A program made the translations under genes and the position numbers. Positions 8,108-15,325 of a stretch of DNA of 64,000 nucleotides are shown one piece after another (position 1 is the stretch's first letter; the number at the start of each line of letters is the position of its first letter). Under the pieces are notes generated by a model that was not told where the DNA came from, searched no databases, and saw nothing but the letters and a program-made list of their open reading frames with translations. Origin of the DNA: Palleronia sp. LCG004. GTDB taxonomy: Bacteria > Pseudomonadota > Alphaproteobacteria > Rhodobacterales > Rhodobacteraceae. Location of the stretch: contig NZ_CP136760.1 in NCBI RefSeq assembly GCF_032931615.1, forward strand, positions 310,001 to 374,000, read 5' to 3'.

Positions 8108-9218
8108 CGTAGCTGCGCCCGCGCCAGCTCCGCCGGCCGCGGCCCGCCCCGACGAGCGCGTTCCACTGGATCGCCAGCACGATGCAGATGCCGACGGGGT
8201 GCAGCAGCACCGAGATCAGCGATTGGCGGACCTTGATCGCGGTGGCCAGCCGCGCCGAAAAGACCAGCACCAGCGCCGCGAGAGAGACGAGGAAGGCAAG
8301 CCCGTTGCCGGTCAGGATCGACAAGGGCACCAGCAGGTAGGGCAGGACATGTCCGCCCCCCAGAAGCAGCGTCCAGACGGGCAGCGCCACGGGTTTCGCC
8401 ATGCCCTCGGCGGCGTTCTTGCCGAAGCCGGACCAGATCTCGTCCCAGGTCTCGTACATGCGGCATGTGGCGAGCGGCGTCGCATCGATCAGGTCCGTGC
8501 GTGCACCGCTCGTCCGCAGCAGCCTCGGGAGCAGCAGGCCGTCATGCATGGTGAAGCGGATCGCCTCGTGCCCGCCCGCGCGCTCGTAGGCCGCCCGGCG
8601 CACCATCATCATCTGCCCGCACCCGGCGGCGAAACCCGGATTGTCCGACGTCCGCGCGAAGGGCAGAGGGAGATAGCCCAGCAGCAGCACGAAGATCTTG
8701 GGGATGGTCAGCTTCTCGGCCAGCGTCTCGGTGCGCTGCCGCGGAAACCCGCTCAGCAGGTCGAGATCGCGGGCCTCGAGATGCCCCGCCATGCGCGACA
8801 GGCAATCGGGGGCGATACGCACATCGGCATCCACGAAGAAGAGGATCTCGTTGCGGGCTGCACGGCCCAGCCGGTCGCACGCATATTGCTTGCCCGCCCA
8901 GCCCTTCGGCAGGTCGTCGCCCCGCAGCAGGCGGATGCGGGGATCGGCGGCCGCGCGCTCGGACACGATCCGGTCGGTGCCATCGGTCGATCCGTCGTCG
9001 AGGACGATCACCTCGAGATCGACATCCCGGTTGGCAAGCACCGCATCGAGCGCGGGGCCGATATTGCGGGCCTCGTCGCGGGCGGGCAGCAGGACCGAGA
9101 TCGCCGGAAGGCGTGCGGCCGGGTCGCGCTTCGGCGCGCGGAAGATCGACAGATTGACGAAGGTCACGACGGCGTAGAGACCCGCCAGGCCGAGCGAGAG
9201 GATGGCGAGGGGCAGCAC
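8097..9218 (-). CDS. crtQ: family 2 glycosyltransferase, CrtQ-like (C30 carotenoid acid glycosylation)
   Basis: A 373-residue membrane-anchored GT-A glycosyltransferase. A hydrophobic N-terminal anchor (LPLAILSLGLAGLYAVV) is followed by ISVLLPARDE, VIVLDDGSTDGT and the metal-binding FFVDADVRI. Two or three membrane segments sit near the C-terminus, which ends with WRGRSY. The layout and length resemble, from memory, S. aureus CrtQ (about 375 residues, ending W-x-GRQY), which glucosylates diaponeurosporenoic acid. I choose GTG 9218, which has GGAGGAG ten bases upstream and starts five bases after the acyltransferase stop. ATG 9251 is an alternative with a poorer ribosome site. Confidence 0.78.
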   Translation of the reverse strand: MLPLAILSLGLAGLYAVVTFVNLSIFRAPKRDPAARLPAISVLLPARDEARNIGPALDAVLANRDVDLEVIVLDDGSTDGTDRIVSERAAADPRIRLLRGDDLPKGWAGKQYACDRLGRAARNEILFFVDADVRIAPDCLSRMAGHLEARDLDLLSGFPRQRTETLAEKLTIPKIFVLLLGYLPLPFARTSDNPGFAAGCGQMMMVRRAAYERAGGHEAIRFTMHDGLLLPRLLRTSGARTDLIDATPLATCRMYETWDEIWSGFGKNAAEGMAKPVALPVWTLLLGGGHVLPYLLVPLSILTGNGLAFLVSLAALVLVFSARLATAIKVRQSLISVLLHPVGICIVLAIQWNALVGAGRGRRSWRGRSYDAG

Positions 9219-9222
9219 GGGG

Positions 9223-10023
9223 TCAGGTCTCCTCCATGTGATCGGCGACATAGCGCCGTCCCTGCGCGGCGGCACGCAGCCGCCCCCAGGCATCGTAGAT
9301 TCCGCCGACCCCGGACCGCCCCGCGAGAAGGCGCGTGAAAGCGGCGGGATCGCGGGCCGTGGCCCGATCGGCCAGATCGCCCATCGCGGTGTCGAGCGCG
9401 GCGGAAAGACGACCGTTGAGCGCCTCGGGCGGTTCGGTCCCGTCATGCGTCACGGGCGTCCCGAAAAGCGCGAGCGCCTCGGGGCGCTTCTCGCTCCAGA
9501 AGGGATATTCGACCGCGAGGGGCAGCGCCACCGTTTCCGGACATCGCGCCATCAGGCGGGCGACGCCGCCCTGCAATTCGGGCGGCCGCAGCCGCGGATC
9601 GGCAAAGCCGCCCTGCGCCGTGACCCAGAGCATCCGCGCGGGATCGGCCATCAGGCGTTCGCCCGTCCGGAGAAACTGCGCGCCACCGCGCCGCGGATCG
9701 CGCTCGACCCCGAAAAGCCCGATGCGCCGCATGAAGCGGTATTTCTCGAGCATCGGCGCCTCGATGACGCCATAGCTCTCGCGGTCCGTGAATATCTCGG
9801 CGGCAAGAAGGATGAAGAATGCCGGGTCCCACCACGAGGGGTGGTTGGCATAGACGAGGAGCGGACGATCCCCGGGCAGGTCCGGCAATCCCGGCCGTGC
9901 AAGCCGCACGGCGCGGAACCCCTGCCGCATCTGCCGACGCATGATACCCGCGAAGAACCGGCACATGGACGGCGAGCGGAGGGCGACGGGATCGCCGCCC
10001 GCCGTCTCATTCCGCGACGGCAT
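9223..10023 (-). CDS. PlsC-type 1-acylglycerol-phosphate acyltransferase family protein
   Basis: A 266-residue acyltransferase with the catalytic NH-x4-D motif as NHPSWWDP (about residues 60-67) and the glycine-rich WVTAQGGF block, where PlsC enzymes usually have FPEGTRS. In staphyloxanthin synthesis the glucosyl C30 acid is acylated by CrtO, a different membrane family. Here a PlsC-like enzyme occupies the equivalent position between crtP and crtQ, so it may acylate the carotenoid sugar, by inference from context only. It overlaps crtP by 17 bases. Confidence 0.75.
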   Translation of the reverse strand: MPSRNETAGGDPVALRSPSMCRFFAGIMRRQMRQGFRAVRLARPGLPDLPGDRPLLVYANHPSWWDPAFFILLAAEIFTDRESYGVIEAPMLEKYRFMRRIGLFGVERDPRRGGAQFLRTGERLMADPARMLWVTAQGGFADPRLRPPELQGGVARLMARCPETVALPLAVEYPFWSEKRPEALALFGTPVTHDGTEPPEALNGRLSAALDTAMGDLADRATARDPAAFTRLLAGRSGVGGIYDAWGRLRAAAQGRRYVADHMEET

Positions 10024-11530
10024 GGACCGTCTCGTTGCGGGTCGCGTCCTGGTCGAGCGTATCGGCCGCGATCCAGCCCGACATCAGCGCCATCGGCATT
10101 CCGGGCCCCGGATGCGCCGATCCACCGGCGAGATAGAGACCCGGCACCTGACGCGAGCGGTTGCCCGGCTTGAACGCGCCGTAGACCTTGCCGTGACTGA
10201 CGAGCCCGTAGATCGCCCCGTCGAGCACCTTGTAGCGGTCGTGGATGTCCTGCGGGGTCAGCACGTCCTCGGTGACGATGCGATCCTCGATATCCTCCAT
10301 CCCCGCGCAGCGCTTGAGCTTGTCGAGGATGGTGCGGCGATAGTCCGGCAGCATCTGCGACCAGTCCTGCCCCTCGCGCAGATAGGGCGTATGGACGAGG
10401 ATGTAGAGCGCCTCGCCGCCCTCGGGGGCGACGCCGGGCTCCGTCCGGGCGGGGGCCGCGATATAGGCGGTCGGATCGGTGGCAGGGTGCCCCTCGTCGT
10501 AGATCTCGCGAAACTCGTCCTCTGGGTTCTTCGAAAAGACGAAGTTGTGATGGGCGAGATGGTCGTAGGCCTTGTCGAGCCCGAGATAGAGGACCACGCC
10601 CGAACAGGCGGCCTCGCGCTTGCGGCCCTTCTGGAACTCGGTCCACGGCTCGCCGCCCACCAGCTCGCGATAGGTGCGGACGCTGTCCATGTTCGACACG
10701 ACGAGGTCGAAGGGCACCCGCTCGCCATCAGCGACGATGGCGCTGGCGCGACCCTGCTCGGTCTCGATGCGCTCGACCTCCACGCCGGTGCGGAACTCCA
10801 CGCCAAGCTCCTCGGCCAGCTGGGTCAGCGCGCGCGGCACGGCACGGGTGCCGCCCATCGGATACCAGACCCCCTCGCCCACCTGCATCTGCGCGATTCC
10901 GCAGAGCACCGCCGGAGAGGCCAGAGGGGACGAGCCGACATACTGGATGAAATGCTCGAGCATCTGCGCGACGCGCTTGTCGCGGACGTTGCGCTTGACC
11001 TGCCCCGCGACGGTGCGGTGCATCCTCAGCGACATGACATCCGACAACGTCGAGAGGTTGAAGGAGCTCTTCATGTCCATCGTGTCGCGCAGATCCTCGA
11101 CCGATTTCCAGAAGAAGAACCGGTCCGACACGTCCGACAGCCGGTTCGCGACCTTGAGGAAGTCGTCGTAGCCCTGCACGTCGTCCGGCGCGAAATCCTG
11201 CAGCGTCCGGCGCATCGTCTCGCGATCGTCCGCGAGATCGAGTACCGATCCGTCCTCGTAGAAACAGCGCCATTGCGGGTCGAGCCGTCGCAGGTCGAGA
11301 TAATCCGACAGGTCCCGCCCCGCCTCGGCGAAGATCCGTTCGAGCACGCGCGGCATGGTCAGGATGGTAGGCCCCATGTCGAAGCGGAAACCATCGCGTT
11401 CGAGCACGGCCGCCTTGCCGCCGAGCCAGGAATTGCGCTCGAACAGCGTGACCTGATGGCCCCGCGCGGCCAGCGTGCAGGCCGCGGCCAGACCGCCGAG
11501 GCCCCCGCCGATGATACCCGTCCTGCTCAT
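10007..11530 (-). CDS. crtP: CrtP-like C30 carotenoid terminal oxidase (CrtI/CrtN superfamily)
   Basis: A 507-residue FAD-dependent amine-oxidase-fold enzyme with the dinucleotide motif IIGGGLGGLAAACTL at the N-terminus and the C-terminal FAD motif LYLAGGSAHPGPGMPMAL. Several internal motifs match what I recall of staphylococcal CrtP rather than CrtN: LDPQWRCFYEDG, FIQYVGSSPLASPAVL, QMQVGEGVWYPMGG and LAHHNFVFSKN. CrtP oxidises the terminal methyl group of diaponeurosporene or diapolycopene to the aldehyde. The next gene upstream is crtN-like and overlaps by four bases. The CrtP assignment is motif-based and needs a phylogeny. Confidence 0.85.
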   Translation of the reverse strand: MSRTGIIGGGLGGLAAACTLAARGHQVTLFERNSWLGGKAAVLERDGFRFDMGPTILTMPRVLERIFAEAGRDLSDYLDLRRLDPQWRCFYEDGSVLDLADDRETMRRTLQDFAPDDVQGYDDFLKVANRLSDVSDRFFFWKSVEDLRDTMDMKSSFNLSTLSDVMSLRMHRTVAGQVKRNVRDKRVAQMLEHFIQYVGSSPLASPAVLCGIAQMQVGEGVWYPMGGTRAVPRALTQLAEELGVEFRTGVEVERIETEQGRASAIVADGERVPFDLVVSNMDSVRTYRELVGGEPWTEFQKGRKREAACSGVVLYLGLDKAYDHLAHHNFVFSKNPEDEFREIYDEGHPATDPTAYIAAPARTEPGVAPEGGEALYILVHTPYLREGQDWSQMLPDYRRTILDKLKRCAGMEDIEDRIVTEDVLTPQDIHDRYKVLDGAIYGLVSHGKVYGAFKPGNRSRQVPGLYLAGGSAHPGPGMPMALMSGWIAADTLDQDATRNETVHAVAE

Positions 11531-13068
11531 TCTGCGGCCTCCTTCTCTGCGCTGGTTCCGATCGGTGCGGGCAGACCCATATCCGCGGCGGCGAGCCGGC
11601 TCGCGATCCGCGCGCTCTCGAAGATCGTGGGCAGGCCCGATCCGGGATGCGTGCCGCCCCCCGTCAGATAGACGCCGTCGACATCCTCGAACCGGTTGCG
11701 CGGCCGCCAGTGGAGCATCTGCCCCAGATTGTGGGCGAGATTGAACGTCGCACCGCGATAGATGCCCATCTGCGACTGCCAGTCGTCGGGCGTGTACATG
11801 ATCTCGGTCTTGATATGCGGCCGGATGTCGTGACCGCAGAGCCGTTCGAGCCGCTTGAGGATCTTCTCGCGATAGATCGGTGCCAGCGTCTTCCAGTCGG
11901 TCCCGCCCTCCAGATTGCCGACCGGCACCAGTACGTAGAGTGCCGAATGTCCCTCGGGGGCGAGTGTGGGATCGGTGACCGAGGCGTTCTGCACGTAGAT
12001 CGTCGGATCGTCCGGGGCCTGGCCCGCATCGATCTCGCGGATATTCGTGAGGTAGTCGGGCGACAGGAAGATCGTGTGGTGATGCATGTCGCGGAACTCG
12101 CCCTCGACGCCGAGATAGAGCATGAAGGTCGAGCAGGAATACTTCTTCGAGGCGATCTTGCGATCGGTCCAGCGCTTGCGAAGGTTGTCGGGCACGATGC
12201 GCGGGATCGTCGTCGCGAAATCGCCGTTCACCACGACCGCGTCGGCGGGATAGCTGCCCTTGGCGGTGATGGCACCCGTGGCCTTGCGGCCGTCGAAGGT
12301 CAGATGCTCGACCGGTTCCGACAGGCGGATATCGACGCCCATCTCACGGGCGACGCGCGCCATCGCGTGGGGCACCTGGTTGACGCCGCCCTTGGGGTGA
12401 TAGACGCCGTACCCGTATTCGACATGCGCCACGATCGTGAAGAGCGACGGGCACTTGAAGGGCGACATGCCGAGATATTTCGACTGGAACGAGAAGGCGA
12501 GCCGGACGTCGGGGTTCTTGAACCAGCGCTTGAGATCCTGATCGACGGTCAGCCAAGGCCGGAACAGCTTCAGCGCGCGCGCCATGTCGGGCTTCATCAT
12601 CGAGCCCACGTTGTGGAACGGGCGCTGCAGCAAAGGCTTGAAGAGGTCGAACTTGGCCTTCGTCTCGTTGAGGTATCCCGGCACGTTCTTCGCGTCCTCG
12701 GGATCGATCCGCGCGACCTGCGCCGTCAGACGCTCCACGTCGGGCGTCGCCTCGAGCGTCGTGCCGTCGTCGAATTGCAGGCGGTACATCGGATCGAGGC
12801 GCGTCATCTCGAGTTCGTCGTCGAAGGACCGCCCGCAGGCCGCGAAGATTTCGCGCAGGATGTCGGGATAGAGGAAGAAGGTCGGGCCGATATCGAAGGT
12901 GAAGCCATCCTGCCGGATCGCGCCCGTGCGCCCGCCGACCTGGTCGGCGCCTTCAAGGACCGTGACATGCGCCCCCGCCGCGCGAAGCAGCATCGCGGTG
13001 GCGAGGCCGCCGGGCCCCGCGCCCACCACAACGGCGTGGCTCCCCCGTTCGAGTCTCGGAGCGTTCAT
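11527..13068 (-). CDS. crtN: CrtN-like C30 carotenoid (diapophytoene/squalene) desaturase
   Basis: A 513-residue FAD-dependent desaturase of the CrtI/CrtN superfamily. It has the VVVGAGPGGLATAMLL Rossmann motif (about residues 13-28), GGRTGAIRQDGFTFDIGPTF, and the C-terminal VYLTGGGTHPGSGLPTIF. CrtN-type motifs seen are CPSLFTIVAHVEY, SKKYSCSTFMLYLGV, APEGHSALYVLVPV and TPDDW. With HpnCDE next door, the likely substrate is squalene or dehydrosqualene, desaturated stepwise to diaponeurosporene or diapolycopene. It overlaps the preceding DUF2141 gene and the following crtP by four bases each. Confidence 0.87.
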   Translation of the reverse strand: MNAPRLERGSHAVVVGAGPGGLATAMLLRAAGAHVTVLEGADQVGGRTGAIRQDGFTFDIGPTFFLYPDILREIFAACGRSFDDELEMTRLDPMYRLQFDDGTTLEATPDVERLTAQVARIDPEDAKNVPGYLNETKAKFDLFKPLLQRPFHNVGSMMKPDMARALKLFRPWLTVDQDLKRWFKNPDVRLAFSFQSKYLGMSPFKCPSLFTIVAHVEYGYGVYHPKGGVNQVPHAMARVAREMGVDIRLSEPVEHLTFDGRKATGAITAKGSYPADAVVVNGDFATTIPRIVPDNLRKRWTDRKIASKKYSCSTFMLYLGVEGEFRDMHHHTIFLSPDYLTNIREIDAGQAPDDPTIYVQNASVTDPTLAPEGHSALYVLVPVGNLEGGTDWKTLAPIYREKILKRLERLCGHDIRPHIKTEIMYTPDDWQSQMGIYRGATFNLAHNLGQMLHWRPRNRFEDVDGVYLTGGGTHPGSGLPTIFESARIASRLAAADMGLPAPIGTSAEKEAAE

Positions 13069-13529
13069 CGGAAATACCTCATCGTCATGGTCAAGCGTCC
13101 GCCACCGGGGGGTATCACCACCGCCGCATCGGCGTAAGAGGGCGGGCCGAAGCGCATGGGCGCATCCCGGCTGAATGCCATCCCCTCGGTCGGACGGCCG
13201 AGCAGGTTTCGGTCGATTTTTCCGTTGCGGTTCTCGTCATGGAAGGCCTGAACCGCGTATTCGCCGGGCGGGACGTCACGGATCGTCACGCGACCCTCTG
13301 CCGCAGGGGCGGAGGCTCCGAATGCGCAGCTCGGCTCGAGGAAATGCTCCCGCTCGCAGATGGCCACGCGCAGATCGCCAGCCGCGCTGCGAAGGCCCGT
13401 CGCACTGACGACGAGATCCGCCGCAGAGGACCCTGATCCGAGACCGATCGCCGCCAGAAGCGACAAAATGGCAAGCCGTGCGATCTCAACCTCCTTATTG
13501 ATAGTCTCGCCCTTGTCTGAGACTACCAT
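13065..13529 (-). CDS. DUF2141 secreted protein heading the C30 carotenoid operon
   Basis: A protein of up to 154 residues with a hydrophobic export segment (LAILSLLAAIGLGSGSSA) and a small beta-rich domain. That domain has VAICEREHFL, IRDVPPGEYAVQAFHDENRNGKIDRN (a calcium-loop-like DxNxNGKID) and GMAFSRDA, as in DUF2141 proteins. Function is unknown; it is probably periplasmic. The first ATG (13529) lacks a ribosome site, while a perfect AAGGAGG (13490-13496) sits inside the frame five bases before an ATC codon at 13484. Translation may therefore start at a non-standard codon just before the signal peptide. It overlaps crtN by four bases. Confidence 0.75.
   Translation of the reverse strand: MVVSDKGETINKEVEIARLAILSLLAAIGLGSGSSAADLVVSATGLRSAAGDLRVAICEREHFLEPSCAFGASAPAAEGRVTIRDVPPGEYAVQAFHDENRNGKIDRNLLGRPTEGMAFSRDAPMRFGPPSYADAAVVIPPGGGRLTMTMRYFR
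13502..13525. promoter_or_regulatory. inverted repeat in the crt/hpn divergent promoter region
   Basis: A perfect 7-bp inverted repeat, TAGTCTC (13502-13508) and GAGACTA (13519-13525), with a 10-base spacer. It lies between the DUF2141-crtN operon and the hpnCDE operon, which are transcribed apart. Half-site centres are about 17 bases apart, reasonable for a dimeric regulator. It could coordinate squalene supply with carotenoid synthesis. If DUF2141 really begins at 13529, the repeat would be inside its coding region, another reason to suspect the later start. Confidence 0.45.
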
Positions 13530-13589
13530 TCAGCAACCATGATACCGAATGCAACTCCGAGGAAAGCTAGTGCGGATTCACGCTCGATC

Positions 13590-14468
13590 ATGCGGCGAAA
13601 TGATGCGCCACCCGCGGCGCAGGGCGTCGCGATGAGCCGGGGCGAGAACTTTCCCGTGGCATCGCTCCTCGTGCGGCGTCGCAGTCGCAGGCTGATGGCT
13701 GCGTTCTACGATTTCGCGCGTGCCGCCGACGACGTGGCCGACGATCCGGTCCTGCCTTCCGGGGAGAAGCTCGCACGGCTCGACCGGTTCGAGGCCGGGC
13801 TCGACCTCGCGCCGGAAGGGGAGCCGTATGGCGTTGAACTCGCCCGGGTCCTGATCGCGGACGATCGCGGCGGTGCCACGATCCATGCCCGCGCGCTGCT
13901 GGGCGCATTCCGGCAGGATGCCGTGCGGACGCGCTATGCCAGCTGGGACGACCTTGTCGATTACTGCCGGATGTCGGCGGACCCAGTCGGCCGCTTCATC
14001 CTCGACATCCACGACGAAGCGCCCGCGACGTACGGTCCTTCGGACGCACTCTGCACCGTGCTGCAGGTGCTGAACCACATGCAGGATCTGCGCGCCGATT
14101 ACCGCGATCTCGACCGGGTCTATCTGCCGCGGGACATGATGCAGGCGGCGGGATGCACCCCTGCCGATCTCGACCGGGACGCGGCAAGCCCCGGCTTGCG
14201 GGCCGCGATCGACGCGACCCTCGACCTCACGGACGGGCTTCTCGCGCAGGCGGCCCTGCTGCCGGGCCGTCTGACGTCGCGCCGTCTTGCCGGAGAGGTG
14301 CGCGTGATCCTCGTCATCGCCCGCAGGCTTTCAGCGAGGCTCCGCGCGGGCGATCCGCTCGCCACCCGGATCAAGCCCGCGCGCGGCGACGTCGTGCGCG
14401 CCTTCGCGGCGGGGATCGGCACGGCGCTCGGACCGCGACGCGCGGGGACGGCGCGCGTTTCGGCATGA
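13590..14468 (+). CDS. hpnC: squalene synthase HpnC (FPP to presqualene-type step, trans-isoprenyl synthase family)
   Basis: A 292-residue protein of the squalene/phytoene synthase family. It has ENFPVASLLV near the N-terminus, the first aspartate-rich motif ARAADDVADD and the second motif region NHMQDLRADYRDLDRVYLP. Tandem occurrence with hpnD and hpnE identifies it as HpnC, which converts hydroxysqualene-pathway intermediates in the three-enzyme bacterial route from farnesyl diphosphate to squalene. The start is uncertain: ATGs at 13539, 13590 and 13632 are in frame and none has a good ribosome site. 13590 gives the usual length. The stop overlaps hpnD. Confidence 0.88.
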   Translation: MRRNDAPPAAQGVAMSRGENFPVASLLVRRRSRRLMAAFYDFARAADDVADDPVLPSGEKLARLDRFEAGLDLAPEGEPYGVELARVLIADDRGGATIHARALLGAFRQDAVRTRYASWDDLVDYCRMSADPVGRFILDIHDEAPATYGPSDALCTVLQVLNHMQDLRADYRDLDRVYLPRDMMQAAGCTPADLDRDAASPGLRAAIDATLDLTDGLLAQAALLPGRLTSRRLAGEVRVILVIARRLSARLRAGDPLATRIKPARGDVVRAFAAGIGTALGPRRAGTARVSA

Positions 14469-15325
14469 CGCATACGAGCCGGGGGAACGAGGCGGCCCAT
14501 CTCGACAGCCGGCAGATCGTCGCGGCATCGGGCTCGTCCTTTGTCCACGGGATGCGGATCCTGCCGGCAGAGCGACGCGCCGCAATCTATGCGATCTACG
14601 CCTTCTGCCGCATCGTCGACGACATCGTGGATGCCCCGCGCCCGCCCGCGGAAAAGGCCAGCGCCCTTGCCTTCTGGGAGGACGAGCTCGATGCCATGGC
14701 CGCCGGACGGCCGCGGACCCCGCTCGGGCAGGAGCTCTCGGATGCCATCGACAGGTTCGACCTCCCGCCCGAAGAGCTCAGCCTGATCCTCGACGGGATG
14801 CGGATGGACATCCATCCGATCGTGGCCCCCGACGATGCGACGCTCGATCGTTACGTGCGCCGCGTGGCGGGCACGGTCGGGCTTCTGTCGATGCGGATTT
14901 TCGGGGCCTGGCGCGGCGCACCGTCCGAGCGCTTCGCGCTGTCGTTGGCCGAGGCACTGCAGCTGACCAACATCCTGCGCGACGTGGAGGAGGATGCGGC
15001 GCTCGGTCGGATCTACCTCCCACGAGAGACGCTCGACCGCGCGGGCGTGCCCGCCGATCCCGATCTCATCGCCGTCGCGCCGGGCCTTCCCCGCGCGCGC
15101 GCGGCGCTCGGGGTGCGGGCGCGGGCGGCCTTCGGGCAAGCCGCGCGCGAGGTTCCCGCCCATGACCGGCTGCGGATCGTGCCGGCGCTCCTCATGATGG
15201 GGCCCTACGAGAGGCTTCTGCGCCGGATGGAGGGCCACTGGACCGTACCCGCCCCGAGCCCCGGCTGGCGCAAGGCGGTGGACGGCATCGCCTGCGTGCT
15301 GTCGGGCGGGTCGGGCCTCAGATGA
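14465..15325 (+). CDS. hpnD: presqualene diphosphate synthase HpnD
   Basis: A 286-residue squalene/phytoene-synthase family protein. The motifs are SSFVHGMRILPAERRAAIYAIYAFCRIVDDIVDAP (first Asp-rich site) and LQLTNILRDVEEDAALGRIYLP (second Asp-rich site), the latter typical of HpnD and CrtB. In the HpnCDE route HpnD condenses two farnesyl diphosphates to presqualene diphosphate. It overlaps hpnC (ATGA) and hpnE (ATGA). Taken alone it could pass for a CrtB-type phytoene or diapophytoene synthase; the operon context favours squalene formation. Confidence 0.9.
   Translation: MTHTSRGNEAAHLDSRQIVAASGSSFVHGMRILPAERRAAIYAIYAFCRIVDDIVDAPRPPAEKASALAFWEDELDAMAAGRPRTPLGQELSDAIDRFDLPPEELSLILDGMRMDIHPIVAPDDATLDRYVRRVAGTVGLLSMRIFGAWRGAPSERFALSLAEALQLTNILRDVEEDAALGRIYLPRETLDRAGVPADPDLIAVAPGLPRARAALGVRARAAFGQAAREVPAHDRLRIVPALLMMGPYERLLRRMEGHWTVPAPSPGWRKAVDGIACVLSGGSGLR

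Noticed and set aside
10007..13068. Assignment of both desaturases as C40 phytoene desaturases (CrtI/CrtD) of spheroidene synthesis
   Set aside because: Internal motifs, gene order (acyltransferase, glycosyltransferase, AldH) and the hpnCDE neighbour fit C30 CrtN/CrtP better; no crtE, crtC, crtF or bch genes are nearby.
11647..13137. Plus-strand frame opposite crtN (and a similar one opposite crtP)
   Set aside because: The minus-strand frames have clear FAD-binding and carotenoid desaturase motifs and fit the overlapping operon.
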